From: CAZFLM01 sp964519955
Lineage (GTDB): Bacteria; Armatimonadota; Chthonomonadetes; Chthonomonadales; CAJBBX01
Assembly (NCBI GenBank): GCA_964519955.1
Contig: CAZFLM010000058.1
Span: 1 to 42,213, forward strand
Length of the DNA stretch: 42,213 nt
Direction: 5' to 3'
Position numbers and translations under genes: made by a program. Shown here piece after piece: positions 7,938 to 16,259 of this stretch; within the stretch, counting starts at the first letter, position 1; each line of letters opens with the position of its first letter. The notes under the pieces were generated by a model. That model was not told the origin of the DNA and searched no databases. It saw only the letters and a list, made by a program, of their open reading frames with translations.

Positions 7938-8228
7938 TCAGTCGCCGAGCGGGAGGGTGCGCTGGGTGGCGTCGTAGGGCGAGGCGGCGTGGAGCAGGGC
8001 GCCCAGCTCGTCCAGGAGGCGGGCGGCGGCGCGCTCGCGGAAGGAAGGGGGCGACTCCTCGTGGCGGCAGGCCTCGGCGAGGAGGGCGCGGGTCTGCTCC
8101 AGGGTGCGCACCTCGTGGGAGCAGGCGGCGCAGCGCATGAGGTGGCGCTCCACGCCGGGCGCCAGGTCCTCCGGCAGGTCGCCGCCGGCGTGCATGTCGA
8201 TCAGTCCCCGGATCTCGCTGCAGGTCAT
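7938..8228 (-). CDS. Zinc-finger anti-sigma factor
   Basis: A 96-residue protein with the ZAS-type zinc site: an early Cys at position 3 and HLMRCAAC (H-x3-C-x2-C) near residues 28-35. The rest is helical, with no clear membrane segment, so it is probably a soluble anti-sigma factor. It starts 7 bases after the stop of the ECF sigma gene, whose GAGGAG end doubles as the ribosome site. That coupling points to it binding and inhibiting that sigma factor, possibly with release by redox or metal stress as known for some ZAS proteins. Longer upstream starts would overlap the sigma gene. Confidence 0.85.
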   Translation of the reverse strand: MTCSEIRGLIDMHAGGDLPEDLAPGVERHLMRCAACSHEVRTLEQTRALLAEACRHEESPPSFRERAAARLLDELGALLHAASPYDATQRTLPLGD

Positions 8229-8235
8229 CGCAGGT

Positions 8236-8778
8236 TCACTCCTCGCCCCAACTCTCCGCCAGGCTGTCGCGCAACGCCCGCCGCGCCCGGTAGAGCAGCG
8301 ACTTCGCGGCAGCGGGGGTCCGCTCCAGCACCTCGGCCGCCTCGCGGATGTCCCACTCCTGCACATCGCACAGGATAAGCACGTCGCGGTAGTCCTCGGG
8401 CAGCGCGCCCAGCGCCTTCCTCACGTCGACGCGGATGCGCGCGCGCTCGGGCTCGTCCGCGTCGACGGCCTCGTCGCCCAGTTCCGGCAGCATCGGGAGT
8501 CTGGGCTGGCGCAGGCGGTCGCGGCACAGGTTGCGCGTGATGGTGAAGAGCCACGCGGCGAACGGGCAGTCTCCGCGGTAGTCGGCCGCCCGCCGGAACG
8601 CGCGGAGGAACGCATCGGATGCGACCTCCTCGGCGTCCTCGCGCCGCTCCAGGATGTGCAGCGCGTAGCCGTAGACGCGGTCGACGTAGAGGTCGAAGAG
8701 CGCGGCCAACGCGCCGGCATCGCCCTGGCGGAACCGCGCCACGAGGCGCGACACACCGTGGTCCTTCTCCATCGACAT
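8236..8778 (-). CDS. ECF RNA polymerase sigma factor
   Basis: A 180-residue sigma70-family factor of the extracytoplasmic-function group. Region 2 spans about residues 25-90 (FDLYVDRVYGYAL, EDAEEVASDAFLRAFR, FAAWLFTITRN). Region 4 spans about 120-172 (LPEDYRDVLIL, then IREAAEVLERTPAAAKSLLYRAR, a helix-turn-helix). Regions 1.1 and 3 are absent, as expected. It directs polymerase to a special promoter set, under control of the anti-sigma factor encoded just downstream. Two possible ATGs (8778 and 8772) lie close together and neither has a strong ribosome site. No confident autoregulated promoter was seen. Confidence 0.93.
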   Translation of the reverse strand: MSMEKDHGVSRLVARFRQGDAGALAALFDLYVDRVYGYALHILERREDAEEVASDAFLRAFRRAADYRGDCPFAAWLFTITRNLCRDRLRQPRLPMLPELGDEAVDADEPERARIRVDVRKALGALPEDYRDVLILCDVQEWDIREAAEVLERTPAAAKSLLYRARRALRDSLAESWGEE

Positions 8779-9133
8779 GCGGGGCGCACCTATTGCCTAC
8801 AGGGAGCATCCGCGCACGCCTCCGCACAAGGCAGGACGTACGCGGACAGCGAATGGCGTCGCGCGGGTTGAGGATTCCGCGGGACGTTCTTGTACCCCAT
8901 TTCGCGCCGGAACGCGCCGGCACCTGCCAGGCGGTGGTGCGGAGCGGGCCGGGATGACGACGGGAGGCACGCCCACCGCCTTGCCCGGGCGGGGTACTAT
9001 GAGGGTGTTAGCCCACGGGGCCGGGCCCTTGCCGGCGGCCTCCCCACCCCACTCACTCGGACGGACCGTTGCGACACGCTACTCCGCACTCCTGTCTTGG
9101 AGCGCCGCTATCGGCGCCGCGCACGGCGACCCC
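8779..9133. other. Intergenic region between divergent sigma and MFS genes
   Basis: 355 bases with no supported gene. A reading frame continuous with the MFS gene covers it, but its Arg/Pro/Gly-rich translation has no membrane character or recognisable motif. It should hold the promoters for both neighbours; I could not identify either with confidence. Confidence 0.5.
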
Positions 9134-10435
9134 ATGATACGCGGCCTGTTCATGTCCCTGCGGCTCTGGATCGAGAGCCTGCCTCCGACCGCGCGCGCCG
9201 CCCTCCGGTGGGACTGCGCGTCCAGCCTGCTTTGGGGCGCCTACAACGGCTGCATCTGGACCTTCGTGGCCCGCATCGCCCGCGCCGACCTGCGCGCCAG
9301 CGCGGCCGACATGGCGTGGATCTCAGCCGCGCCGGCGCTCGGCTACCTGTTCGCGACGATCTGGGCCCGCCAGATGGAGGGCCGCGCCAAGATGCCGTTC
9401 GTGTGGATCACGTGGCTTGTGGCGCGCGGCCTGTTCCTGCTGACCCCGCTGTTCGCCACGCGCAACGGCTACGTCTTCCTCGTCTGCGTCACGCCGATCA
9501 TCTTCTCGGTTTCGACGCCTGCCTACACGTCGCTGATGAAGGACGTGTACCCGGACCACCTGCGCGGGCGGCTGATGAGCCTGTCCCGCATGTGCTGGAG
9601 CCTCTCTACGTTCTTCTTCGCGTTCGGCGCGGGCCGCCTGCTGGACGGCGGGCTGGACTGGCGGTGGTCGTTCATGTTCGGCGGCGCGTGCGGGGCGCTC
9701 TCCGCGCTGGCGTTCTGCCGCATCCGCGTGCCGCTGCCGGATGTCGAGGCCGACGACCGCATGTCGACCATCGGGTTCGTGCGCGATACGCTGAACATCC
9801 TGTGGCGCAACCCGAGGTTCCGCTGGTTCAGCGCTTCCGTGTTCGTGTACGGCTTCGGCAACATCATGGCGTACACGCTGTACCCGATCCACCAGGTCGA
9901 CACGTTCCACATCCGCAACACGGACGTCGCCAACATGCAGAACCTGGCCGCCGTCACGCAGATCGCGGGTTACCTGTTCTGGGGCGGCATTATGGATCGG
10001 CGGGGCCCGCTCTTCGCGGTCCTAGTCGGCATCTGCATCATCTGCCTGATGCCGCCGTGCTACGCGATGGCCGGCAATCTGGCGCCGATCTACCTGGCGT
10101 CCGCCATCGGCGGGCTCGCCTTCTCCGGCATCGAGCTGGGCTATCTCAACTCGATCCTGCAGCTCTCGGAGCCGGGGCGGGCCGCGCAGTACCAGGCGCT
10201 CCACTCGAGCCTGTACGGCATCCGCGGCACCATCGCGCCGTTCTGCGCGCTCCCGCTGATGCACGTGTACGGCATCCGCACCGGCATCTGGGCGTGCGGC
10301 GGCGTGATGCTCTGCGGCATCGGGCTGCAGCTCGTCTCGATGCGCGAGCACAAGCGATACCTGCGGCGCGTCGAGGCGGATCGCGCCGTTCCATCCCCGA
10401 CCTGCGCCGACCCAGCGCCAACGGAGGCAACCTAG
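9134..10435 (+). CDS. Major facilitator superfamily transporter
   Basis: A 433-residue integral membrane protein with about 10-12 hydrophobic helices. The loop DHLRGRLMSLSRMCW after the fourth or fifth helix resembles the conserved MFS loop (a charged R-G-R segment) of permeases with an N-terminal YNGCIWTF helix. The substrate cannot be read from sequence. The start is uncertain: ATG at 9134 and ATG at 9152 both precede the first helix, and neither has a clear ribosome site. The frame is open upstream to 8777, but that part is not family-like. The stop lies 5 bases before surE, so the two are likely co-transcribed. Confidence 0.83.
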   Translation: MIRGLFMSLRLWIESLPPTARAALRWDCASSLLWGAYNGCIWTFVARIARADLRASAADMAWISAAPALGYLFATIWARQMEGRAKMPFVWITWLVARGLFLLTPLFATRNGYVFLVCVTPIIFSVSTPAYTSLMKDVYPDHLRGRLMSLSRMCWSLSTFFFAFGAGRLLDGGLDWRWSFMFGGACGALSALAFCRIRVPLPDVEADDRMSTIGFVRDTLNILWRNPRFRWFSASVFVYGFGNIMAYTLYPIHQVDTFHIRNTDVANMQNLAAVTQIAGYLFWGGIMDRRGPLFAVLVGICIICLMPPCYAMAGNLAPIYLASAIGGLAFSGIELGYLNSILQLSEPGRAAQYQALHSSLYGIRGTIAPFCALPLMHVYGIRTGIWACGGVMLCGIGLQLVSMREHKRYLRRVEADRAVPSPTCADPAPTEAT

Positions 10436-10440
10436 ACGCC

Positions 10441-11202
10441 ATGCGCATCCTGCTCACGAACGACGACGGCATCAATGCCCCGGGCATCCTGGCCCTCCGG
10501 AACGCGCTGCTGGACCTCGGAGAGGTGACGGTGGTGGCGCCCGAGCGGCCGCGCAGCGCCACCGGCCACGCCATCACGCTGCACAAGCCGCTGCGCATCG
10601 ACGAGGTGCCCCTCCCGGGCGGCGGCACAGGTTACGCGACGAACGGCACGCCGAGCGACTGCGTCACGCTGGGGCTGGACGTGCTCCTGCAGGGCAAGGC
10701 CGATCTCGTGTTCTCGGGGATCAACCGCGGGGCGAACCTCGGGTTCGATCTGACGTACAGCGGCACCGTGTCGGCGGCGATGGAGGGGGCGATCCTGGGG
10801 CTGCCGTCCATCGCGGTGTCCGTGGCCGGCGACAACCCGACCGGCGACTACTCCATCGCGGCTCGGTTCGCCCGGCAGCTCGCGGAGGTCGTCGCGCGGG
10901 ATGGAATGGACCGCTGGACGCTGCTGAACGTGAACGTGCCCGCGCTGCCCGAACCGCGCATCCGCGGTGTGCGCCTCACCCGCCAGGGCCGAACGCAGTA
11001 CACGGACCGCATCGACTGCCGCAAGGACCCCTGGGGCCGCCCCTACTACTGGTTCTGCGGCACGCTCGACGAGGAGGGGCCGGACGACGGGTCCGACCTG
11101 CACGCCGTGTCGGAGGCCTGGATCTCGGTCACCCCGGTGCGCCTCGACATGACATCCGAGGCGATGCTGGACCGCATGAAGGGCTGGGACCTGCGCCTCT
11201 AG
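10441..11202 (+). CDS. surE: 5'-nucleotidase SurE
   Basis: A 253-residue metal-dependent phosphatase of the SurE family, which removes phosphate from nucleoside 5'- or 3'-monophosphates and is linked to survival under stress. All metal ligands sit at family positions: Asp8 and Asp9 in TNDDG, Ser39 in RPRSATGH, Asn95 in SGINRGAN. The ATG follows GGAGG by 13 bases, an unusually wide spacing, and lies 5 bases after the MFS stop. In many bacteria surE neighbours pcm or nlpD; that is not the case here. Confidence 0.96.
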   Translation: MRILLTNDDGINAPGILALRNALLDLGEVTVVAPERPRSATGHAITLHKPLRIDEVPLPGGGTGYATNGTPSDCVTLGLDVLLQGKADLVFSGINRGANLGFDLTYSGTVSAAMEGAILGLPSIAVSVAGDNPTGDYSIAARFARQLAEVVARDGMDRWTLLNVNVPALPEPRIRGVRLTRQGRTQYTDRIDCRKDPWGRPYYWFCGTLDEEGPDDGSDLHAVSEAWISVTPVRLDMTSEAMLDRMKGWDLRL

Positions 11203-11319
11203 GCGGCCAACCGAAGCGACGGCGAACAGGCCGCGCGGCATTACAGGAAAACGCCGGCTGTATCGCTAAGAACGCACTCGGTGTGTCCACCGGCTCGAAC
11301 CACACTCCGCGCGGCGCCA

Positions 11320-11345
11320 GGATGGGCTCGGAGGCCCAACCTGCC
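11320..11345 (-). repeat. Degenerate copy of the dispersed GGGATGGGCC repeat
   Basis: GGATGGGC followed by TCGGAG and CCTGCC resembles the core of the copies at 29051 and 35161 and the reverse complement of the copy at 3475. It lies in the 186-base gap between surE and the M28 gene. The match is short and less certain than the others. Confidence 0.4.
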
Positions 11346-11388
11346 ACCTGACCGCGCCTGCCCGAGCCATGCCTACGGGGAGGACCGA

Positions 11389-13233
11389 ATGAACTCGTTC
11401 CCGCACTTCCGTGCCGTTCTCGGCGCGGCCCTCGCCCTGTCGACCCTCGCGGCGCCCCCGGCAGCCTGGGCGGGACCCGACCGAGCAGCAGCCATCTCCG
11501 CCGACGCCCTCGTCGAGCACATCAGCATCCTGTCGTCCGAAGCGTTCGGCGGGCGGCGCACCGGCGAGAAGGGCAACACGGAGGCCGCCAGGTACATCGC
11601 CGCGCAGTTCGCCGAGGCGGGTCTGAAGCCGATCGGCACGGCGCGCATCAACGACCCGAAGGCCAAGATGGACGGCAGCGGCTACTTCCAGCCCTTCTCG
11701 TTCCAGAACGGCACCGCATTCGGCAAGGACAATCTGCTGGCCGCTACCATCTCGAAGCACGCGCGGACGTTCCGGCTTGGGACCGACTATGAGCCGGCGC
11801 GGTTCGCGGGCACCGGCAAGGCGTCGGGCGAGGTGGTGTTCGTCGGCTACGGCATTCGGTCCGACGACGGCACGCGCGACGACTACGTGGGCATCGACGT
11901 GACGGGGAAGGTCGTGCTGCTGCTCGACGGGACGCCCGACGACGAGCCGTTCGGCCCGTTCTCGATGGCGGCGAGCCTGCGGCGCAAGGCCGCGGTGGCC
12001 AAGGAGCGCGGGGCCGTGGCAGTCGTGGCGATCGCCTCGGAGGGCGGACGCAGCCCCAGGATGTTCGGCCCGGCAGGCAGCGACGAGAAGCCGGTACCCG
12101 TTGTCACGGTGAAACGGCCGATCGCCGAGGCCTGGTTCAAGCAGATCGGCATGAACCTGGCCGAGGTTGAGAAGGCGTCCGCGGACAGCCCCAAGCCGTT
12201 CGCGACGGGCTTCTCCGCCACCGTGCACACGTCGATCGAGCAGGTCAGCGCGACTTCGGCGAACATCGTAGGCTATCTGCCGGGAAGCGATCCCAAGCTC
12301 AAGGACGAGGTGATCGTGCTCGGCGCGCACATGGACCACCTCGGCATGGGAGGCCAGGGATCGCTGCAGCGGGGCGGCAAGCCTGCGATGCACCCCGGCG
12401 CCGACGACAACGCATCAGGCTCGGCCGGCGTGATCGGGCTGGCCCACTACTATGGCGAAGCCTCGACCCGACCGAAGCGGTCGCTCGTGTTCATCTGCTT
12501 CTCCGGCGAGGAGGAGGGGCTCTACGGTTCGCGAGCCTATGTGAAGGCCCCGATCATACCGCTGGACCACACGGCGGTCATGCTGAACCTGGACATGATC
12601 GGGCGCATGTCGGACAACAAGCTCACCATCGAGGGCACGAGCACGTCGCCGGACTGGCCGGCATACCTGGACAAGATGAACGAGCGAGCGTCATTCCGCA
12701 TGATGCTCAGCCCCGGCGCGTTTGGGGGCAGCGACCACGAGCCGTTCGCCACGAACGGCGTGCCGGTGCTGTTCTTCTTCACGGGCATCCACCCCGACTA
12801 TCACCGGCCGACGGACACCGTGGACAAGATCAACGGGATCGACGAGCAGCGTGTCGTCGAGTTCGTGGCGGACATCACGGACGACCTGGCGAACGCGCCG
12901 ACGCGGCCCACGTACCAGCAGCCGACGCGCGACCGAGGCATGGGTGGCGCTCCCCGGCGCGCCCGCGTGTCGCTGGGCACCATCCCCGAGTACGGCGTGC
13001 AGGTGGTAGGCGTGAAGCTGTCGGGCGTGCGTCCTGGCAGCCCCGCGGAGAAGGCCGGGCTGAAGGCGGGCGACATCATCGTGGCGATCGGTTCCGCCGA
13101 CATCACGAACCTGATGGACTTCACGGCCGCCCTGAACCGGCAGAAGCCGGGCGACGCGGTGAAGATCGTGGTGAAGCGCGGGAGCGAGACGGTCACGGTA
13201 ACCGCCACGCTGGAGGGAAGCCAGGGACCGTAG
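11389..13233 (+). CDS. Secreted M28-family zinc aminopeptidase with C-terminal PDZ domain
   Basis: A 614-residue exported peptidase. Residues 1-28 form a signal peptide (ending AWAG). A PA-like insert spans about 140-230. The M28 di-zinc site is complete: His314 and Asp316 in AHMDHLG, Asp339 or Asp340 in GADDNASG, Glu374-375 in SGEEEG, Asp402 in NLDMIGR, and His472 in HPDYHRPTD. A PDZ domain follows at about 525-610, with SGVRPGSPAEKAGLKAGDI. M28 enzymes remove amino acids from peptide N termini; the PDZ may position substrates. The ATG at 11389 has an excellent GGGGAGG site 5 bases upstream; an in-frame extension to 11281 has none. Confidence 0.93.
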   Translation: MNSFPHFRAVLGAALALSTLAAPPAAWAGPDRAAAISADALVEHISILSSEAFGGRRTGEKGNTEAARYIAAQFAEAGLKPIGTARINDPKAKMDGSGYFQPFSFQNGTAFGKDNLLAATISKHARTFRLGTDYEPARFAGTGKASGEVVFVGYGIRSDDGTRDDYVGIDVTGKVVLLLDGTPDDEPFGPFSMAASLRRKAAVAKERGAVAVVAIASEGGRSPRMFGPAGSDEKPVPVVTVKRPIAEAWFKQIGMNLAEVEKASADSPKPFATGFSATVHTSIEQVSATSANIVGYLPGSDPKLKDEVIVLGAHMDHLGMGGQGSLQRGGKPAMHPGADDNASGSAGVIGLAHYYGEASTRPKRSLVFICFSGEEEGLYGSRAYVKAPIIPLDHTAVMLNLDMIGRMSDNKLTIEGTSTSPDWPAYLDKMNERASFRMMLSPGAFGGSDHEPFATNGVPVLFFFTGIHPDYHRPTDTVDKINGIDEQRVVEFVADITDDLANAPTRPTYQQPTRDRGMGGAPRRARVSLGTIPEYGVQVVGVKLSGVRPGSPAEKAGLKAGDIIVAIGSADITNLMDFTAALNRQKPGDAVKIVVKRGSETVTVTATLEGSQGP

Positions 13234-13268
13234 CGCCCTCCGCGGAACTGGCCCGTCAGGATATACGC

Positions 13269-13310
13269 AGGCCGCCGGCCATCGGGATCGCAGCCCGGTG
13301 ACGGCGGCCT
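13269..13310. terminator. Bidirectional terminator hairpin between convergent genes
   Basis: AGGCCGCCG at 13269-13277 pairs perfectly with 13302-13310. The loop contains a second small stem (CGGG with CCCG). It lies 35 bases after the M28 stop and 22 bases from the end of the minus-strand gene. CGTTGTTGG follows on the plus strand, so only a weak T-run is present. Confidence 0.6.
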
Positions 13311-13332
13311 CGTTGTTGGCATCGCCGCGGCT

Positions 13333-14172
13333 TCAGAAGCCGATGCCCGCGCCCATCGTCATGTAGCGGCCATCGACGACGCCGATCTGCAGGTTGGCCT
13401 CGAACGGACGTCCGGACACCTTCGTCTGCCACGTCGTCAAGGCTCCGAAGTTGATGGCGAACCCGTCGTGCTCGATCCACGCCCGCACGGGTCCGAGCAC
13501 CTGGTAGCTTGCCGACGCGAAGCCATTGGCGAACCTGCGCGTGCCGAGCCCGGCGGAGACGTAGGGCGACCGTTCCTGCGCGCCAAGGCGGTACGTGGCC
13601 ACCCCGAAGACCGAACGGGAGCTGCGGCTGTCGCCCGGCAGCTCGATACCGGCCGATCCGCCGCCGCCTCCCACATCCTGAACGCCGATCGAGAACGCCA
13701 GCGGCGGACCTACCGCTGCATCGTCGGCGACGGCCAGGCGCGGGACGTACTGCGCTTGCAGGTTGAACGCCTGGTCGCCCTGGCCCGAGAGAACGATGTC
13801 CGACACGGCCACGTTGACGTGGGCCAGAGTGGTGCCGAACATCCCTGTGAGGCCCTGGTAGCCTGCCCCCCCGATCCGCACACCGGATCGCGAGGAGATG
13901 GAATCGATGCTGAGGCGGAACCGGTTGTGGCCGAGGACGTGTGCGGTCGGCGTCGAGTAGGCCGTGGGGGCCGCCAGAGACGGGCGCCCGTAGGCGTCGG
14001 CGCCGAAGCTGCCGCCGGCCAGGCCGGAGAGGCCCCGGAACTCGGGGTAGTGGTCGAAACCGGTTAGCGCGACCTGGGCGCGTGCGGCCCACGGCGCTGC
14101 AGTGAGGGCAAATGCGGCTGCCAGCGCCGACAACACCAGGCGCCACCGGCCGGCGATGGGCAGTGCAAGCAT
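13333..14172 (-). CDS. Exported protein, possible outer-membrane beta-barrel
   Basis: A 279-residue protein with a signal peptide cleaved near residue 33 (ARA before Q). The mature part is rich in Gly, Ser and alternating hydrophobic residues in short amphipathic stretches (FGVATYRLG, PYVSAGLGT, ASASYQVLG) and ends in Phe (MGAGIGF). That pattern fits an outer-membrane beta-barrel, but no family is recognised. The start has a good AAAGGAACACCC ribosome site. A CATAAT hexamer about 60 bases upstream could be a -10 box. The 293-base divergent gap to the TolB-like gene must hold promoters for both genes. Confidence 0.7.
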   Translation of the reverse strand: MLALPIAGRWRLVLSALAAAFALTAAPWAARAQVALTGFDHYPEFRGLSGLAGGSFGADAYGRPSLAAPTAYSTPTAHVLGHNRFRLSIDSISSRSGVRIGGAGYQGLTGMFGTTLAHVNVAVSDIVLSGQGDQAFNLQAQYVPRLAVADDAAVGPPLAFSIGVQDVGGGGGSAGIELPGDSRSSRSVFGVATYRLGAQERSPYVSAGLGTRRFANGFASASYQVLGPVRAWIEHDGFAINFGALTTWQTKVSGRPFEANLQIGVVDGRYMTMGAGIGF

Positions 14173-14465
14173 GGGTGTTCCTTTCCGACCGACGACAAGG
14201 GCGCGTAGCCCGCAGATCCAGCGTACGAGATTATGGTGCCACCGCTCAGTCTCGGTGTGGCGACAAACAGATCCCTATGGAATGACAGCAACTCCCCTGC
14301 GCGCTGACCGAAGCCGTCGTGCCGTAGGCATCTGCTTGTCTCACCAACTCTGAGCAGTCACATGATGGTAGGCCGACAGGAGAGGCGCGTCACGCTGTCG
14401 AAAGCTCGCCTCGGCAGTTGGCCGGCAGCCATCACCGGTGGCCTACCGGGAGGAGATACTCTACC

Positions 14466-15527
14466 ATGCGCACCGCATTCGCTGCCGCCGCGGCAGCTCT
14501 CATTGCCGCCTCGGCCGCATCGAGCGCGCAGCTTCAGGGCCTGCACGACGCCCGCGAGACCCACCTGCGGAACGTGCGGCAGCTCACGACCGAAGGCGAC
14601 AATGCCGAGGCCTACTGGAGCTTCGACGGAAGCCGGATCGTCTTCCAGCACAAGGGCGGCGAGATCAAGGCGGACCAGATCTTCACCATGAACGCCGACG
14701 GCTCGGGCAAGCGCCGCGTCTCGAGCGGATCCGGCCGCTGCACGTGCGGCTACTTCCTCAAGGGCGATCGCGAGATCATCTACTCGTCCACCGAAGGGTA
14801 CAGCCCCGATGTGCCGCAGGCCCCGGACCGCTCGCAGGGATACGTGTGGCCAGTTTACCCCTTCTACGCGATCTACAGGGCCAATGCGGATGGTTCGCGC
14901 GCGCGCCCCATCATCCCGAAGACCGTCCGGGCCGGCGTCACCACGGCCTACTACGCTGAGGCAACCGTATCGCCGGACGGGAAGCGTGTGATCTTTACCT
15001 CGTCCATGGATGGCGACCTCGACATCTACTCGATGAAGCCCGACGGCAGCGACGTGCGCCGCCTCACGAACCGCGTGGGCTATGACGGCGGCCCCTACTA
15101 CTCGCCGGACGGGCGGATGATGGTGTGGCGGGCGTGGTACCCCCGCACCCAGGCCGAGAAGAACGACTACCTGAGTCTGCTCAAGCGCAACCTGGTCCGT
15201 CCGACGAAGATGGAGATCTGGGTGGCCAGGGCGGACGGCTCGCACCCACGCCAGGTGACGCACCTGAACGCGGCCAGTTTCGCGCCGTTCTTTACGCCGG
15301 ACGGCAAGCGCATCATCTTCTCGTCCAACGTCGACGACCCGACGGGGCGCAACTTCGAGCTGTACGTGATCGGTATCGACGGACAGGGCCTGGAGCGCGT
15401 GACGTACGGCGGCCAGTTCGACGCGTTCCCCATGTTCAGCCCGGATGGGAAGCGGCTTGTATGGGGATCGAACCGCAACGGGCCTGGGCACCAGACGAAC
15501 ATCTTCGTCGCCGACTGGTCGGAGTAA
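14466..15527 (+). CDS. Exported TolB-like PD40 beta-propeller protein
   Basis: A 353-residue protein with an Ala-rich signal peptide (about residues 1-21). At least five PD40/WD40-type blades are seen, each with a core such as SPDGKRVIFTS, SPDGRMMVWR, TPDGKRIIFSS and SPDGKRLVWGS, as in the C-terminal propeller of TolB. It lacks the TolB N-terminal domain, and no tol-pal genes are near, so it should not be called TolB. Such periplasmic propellers often bind proteins or glycans. The ATG at 14466 follows GGGAGGAG; an in-frame ATG at 14418 would put sequence before the signal peptide. Confidence 0.82.
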   Translation: MRTAFAAAAAALIAASAASSAQLQGLHDARETHLRNVRQLTTEGDNAEAYWSFDGSRIVFQHKGGEIKADQIFTMNADGSGKRRVSSGSGRCTCGYFLKGDREIIYSSTEGYSPDVPQAPDRSQGYVWPVYPFYAIYRANADGSRARPIIPKTVRAGVTTAYYAEATVSPDGKRVIFTSSMDGDLDIYSMKPDGSDVRRLTNRVGYDGGPYYSPDGRMMVWRAWYPRTQAEKNDYLSLLKRNLVRPTKMEIWVARADGSHPRQVTHLNAASFAPFFTPDGKRIIFSSNVDDPTGRNFELYVIGIDGQGLERVTYGGQFDAFPMFSPDGKRLVWGSNRNGPGHQTNIFVADWSE

Positions 15528-15535
15528 CGTCGCGA

Positions 15536-15585
15536 TGCGGGCACGGAGGCCCTCCCTCCATCGGCTCGCACGATGCTCTGGCTAG
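15536..15585 (+). repeat. Dispersed repeat copy at the end of the truncated oxidoreductase
   Basis: CGGGCACGGAGGCCC and the tail ending GGCTAGG line up with the copy at 37478-37530 over about 50 bases with a few gaps. On the minus strand the TAG stop of the oxidoreductase (15582-15584) falls inside it. Confidence 0.55.
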
Positions 15586-16169
15586 GATGCCGGCTGGCGG
15601 CGCGCCTCGCGACGCAGCGCCGAGCGGAACCGGCGCAGCGCATGCCGCGTCACCTCCGAGAAGAGCGACTCGCCGCAGATGAGCCTGGCCCCGTCGGCGC
15701 CTATGAGATGAGCGCCGCGCGCTACCCAGGGCGCGCCACCGGCATCCGGAGCCGCCGAGACCCAGACGGATTCGCGATCCTCGCCCACCTCGCGCACCCG
15801 CAGCCCATCCAGCAGTTCGGCGCCGAAGCCGACGGCGCGCTGCGCCAGCGCGTGATCGAATGCCGCGCGCTGCACCATCCAGAGCGCCGGATCGCTGCCG
15901 CGGCCCGGCCCGTTGATGGGCGCCTCCACCGCGTCGCCGAGCTGCCACGTTATGCGCACATTGGTTATGCAGCACTCGACGAACCCGGCCGGGTCCAGAT
16001 CAGGCAGCCATCGAGCCACGCTGGCGGGCACGCCGCCGCCGCACGTCTTGTGGCGCGGGAGGCGACGCCTATCCAGGAAGGCGACGCGCATGCCGCCCCT
16101 CGCCGCTTCGGCTGCCGCGCACGAGCCCGCAGGCCCCGCGCCGACCACGATCAGATCGTACCTTCGCAT
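15582..16169 (-). pseudogene. Truncated FAD-dependent oxidoreductase, geranylgeranyl-reductase family
   Basis: Encodes 195 residues where the family usually has about 350-420. The N-terminal half is normal: FAD-binding VVGAGPAGSCAAAEAA at 8-23, then KTCGGGVP typical of geranylgeranyl reductase-like flavoproteins, and LIGADGA near residue 155. After that the family should continue to a GDAAG motif and a C-terminal helical region. Here the frame ends after a short Arg/Ala-rich tail, and only 54 bases remain before the convergent TolB-like gene. The missing half is not present in another frame nearby. The stop lies in a copy of the dispersed repeat, suggesting a repeat-associated deletion. It is probably inactive, although a shortened product cannot be excluded. 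Confidence 0.7.
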
Positions 16170-16259
16170 CGTCGTTGCAGGCGAGCACCCTGGGCAGAGG
16201 GCCCGCCGGCCCGGCCTCGAAGGGGCCGGCCGGCCGCTCGCGGGTACAATGAACTCGCG

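Noticed and set aside
11285..11305. tRNA-like TTCGAG loop on the minus strand
   Set aside because: The flanking bases cannot form a T arm, and there is no acceptor stem or anticodon arm.
14466..15527. Calling the propeller protein TolB
   Set aside because: It lacks the TolB N-terminal domain and has no tol or pal neighbours; only the PD40 blades are shared.
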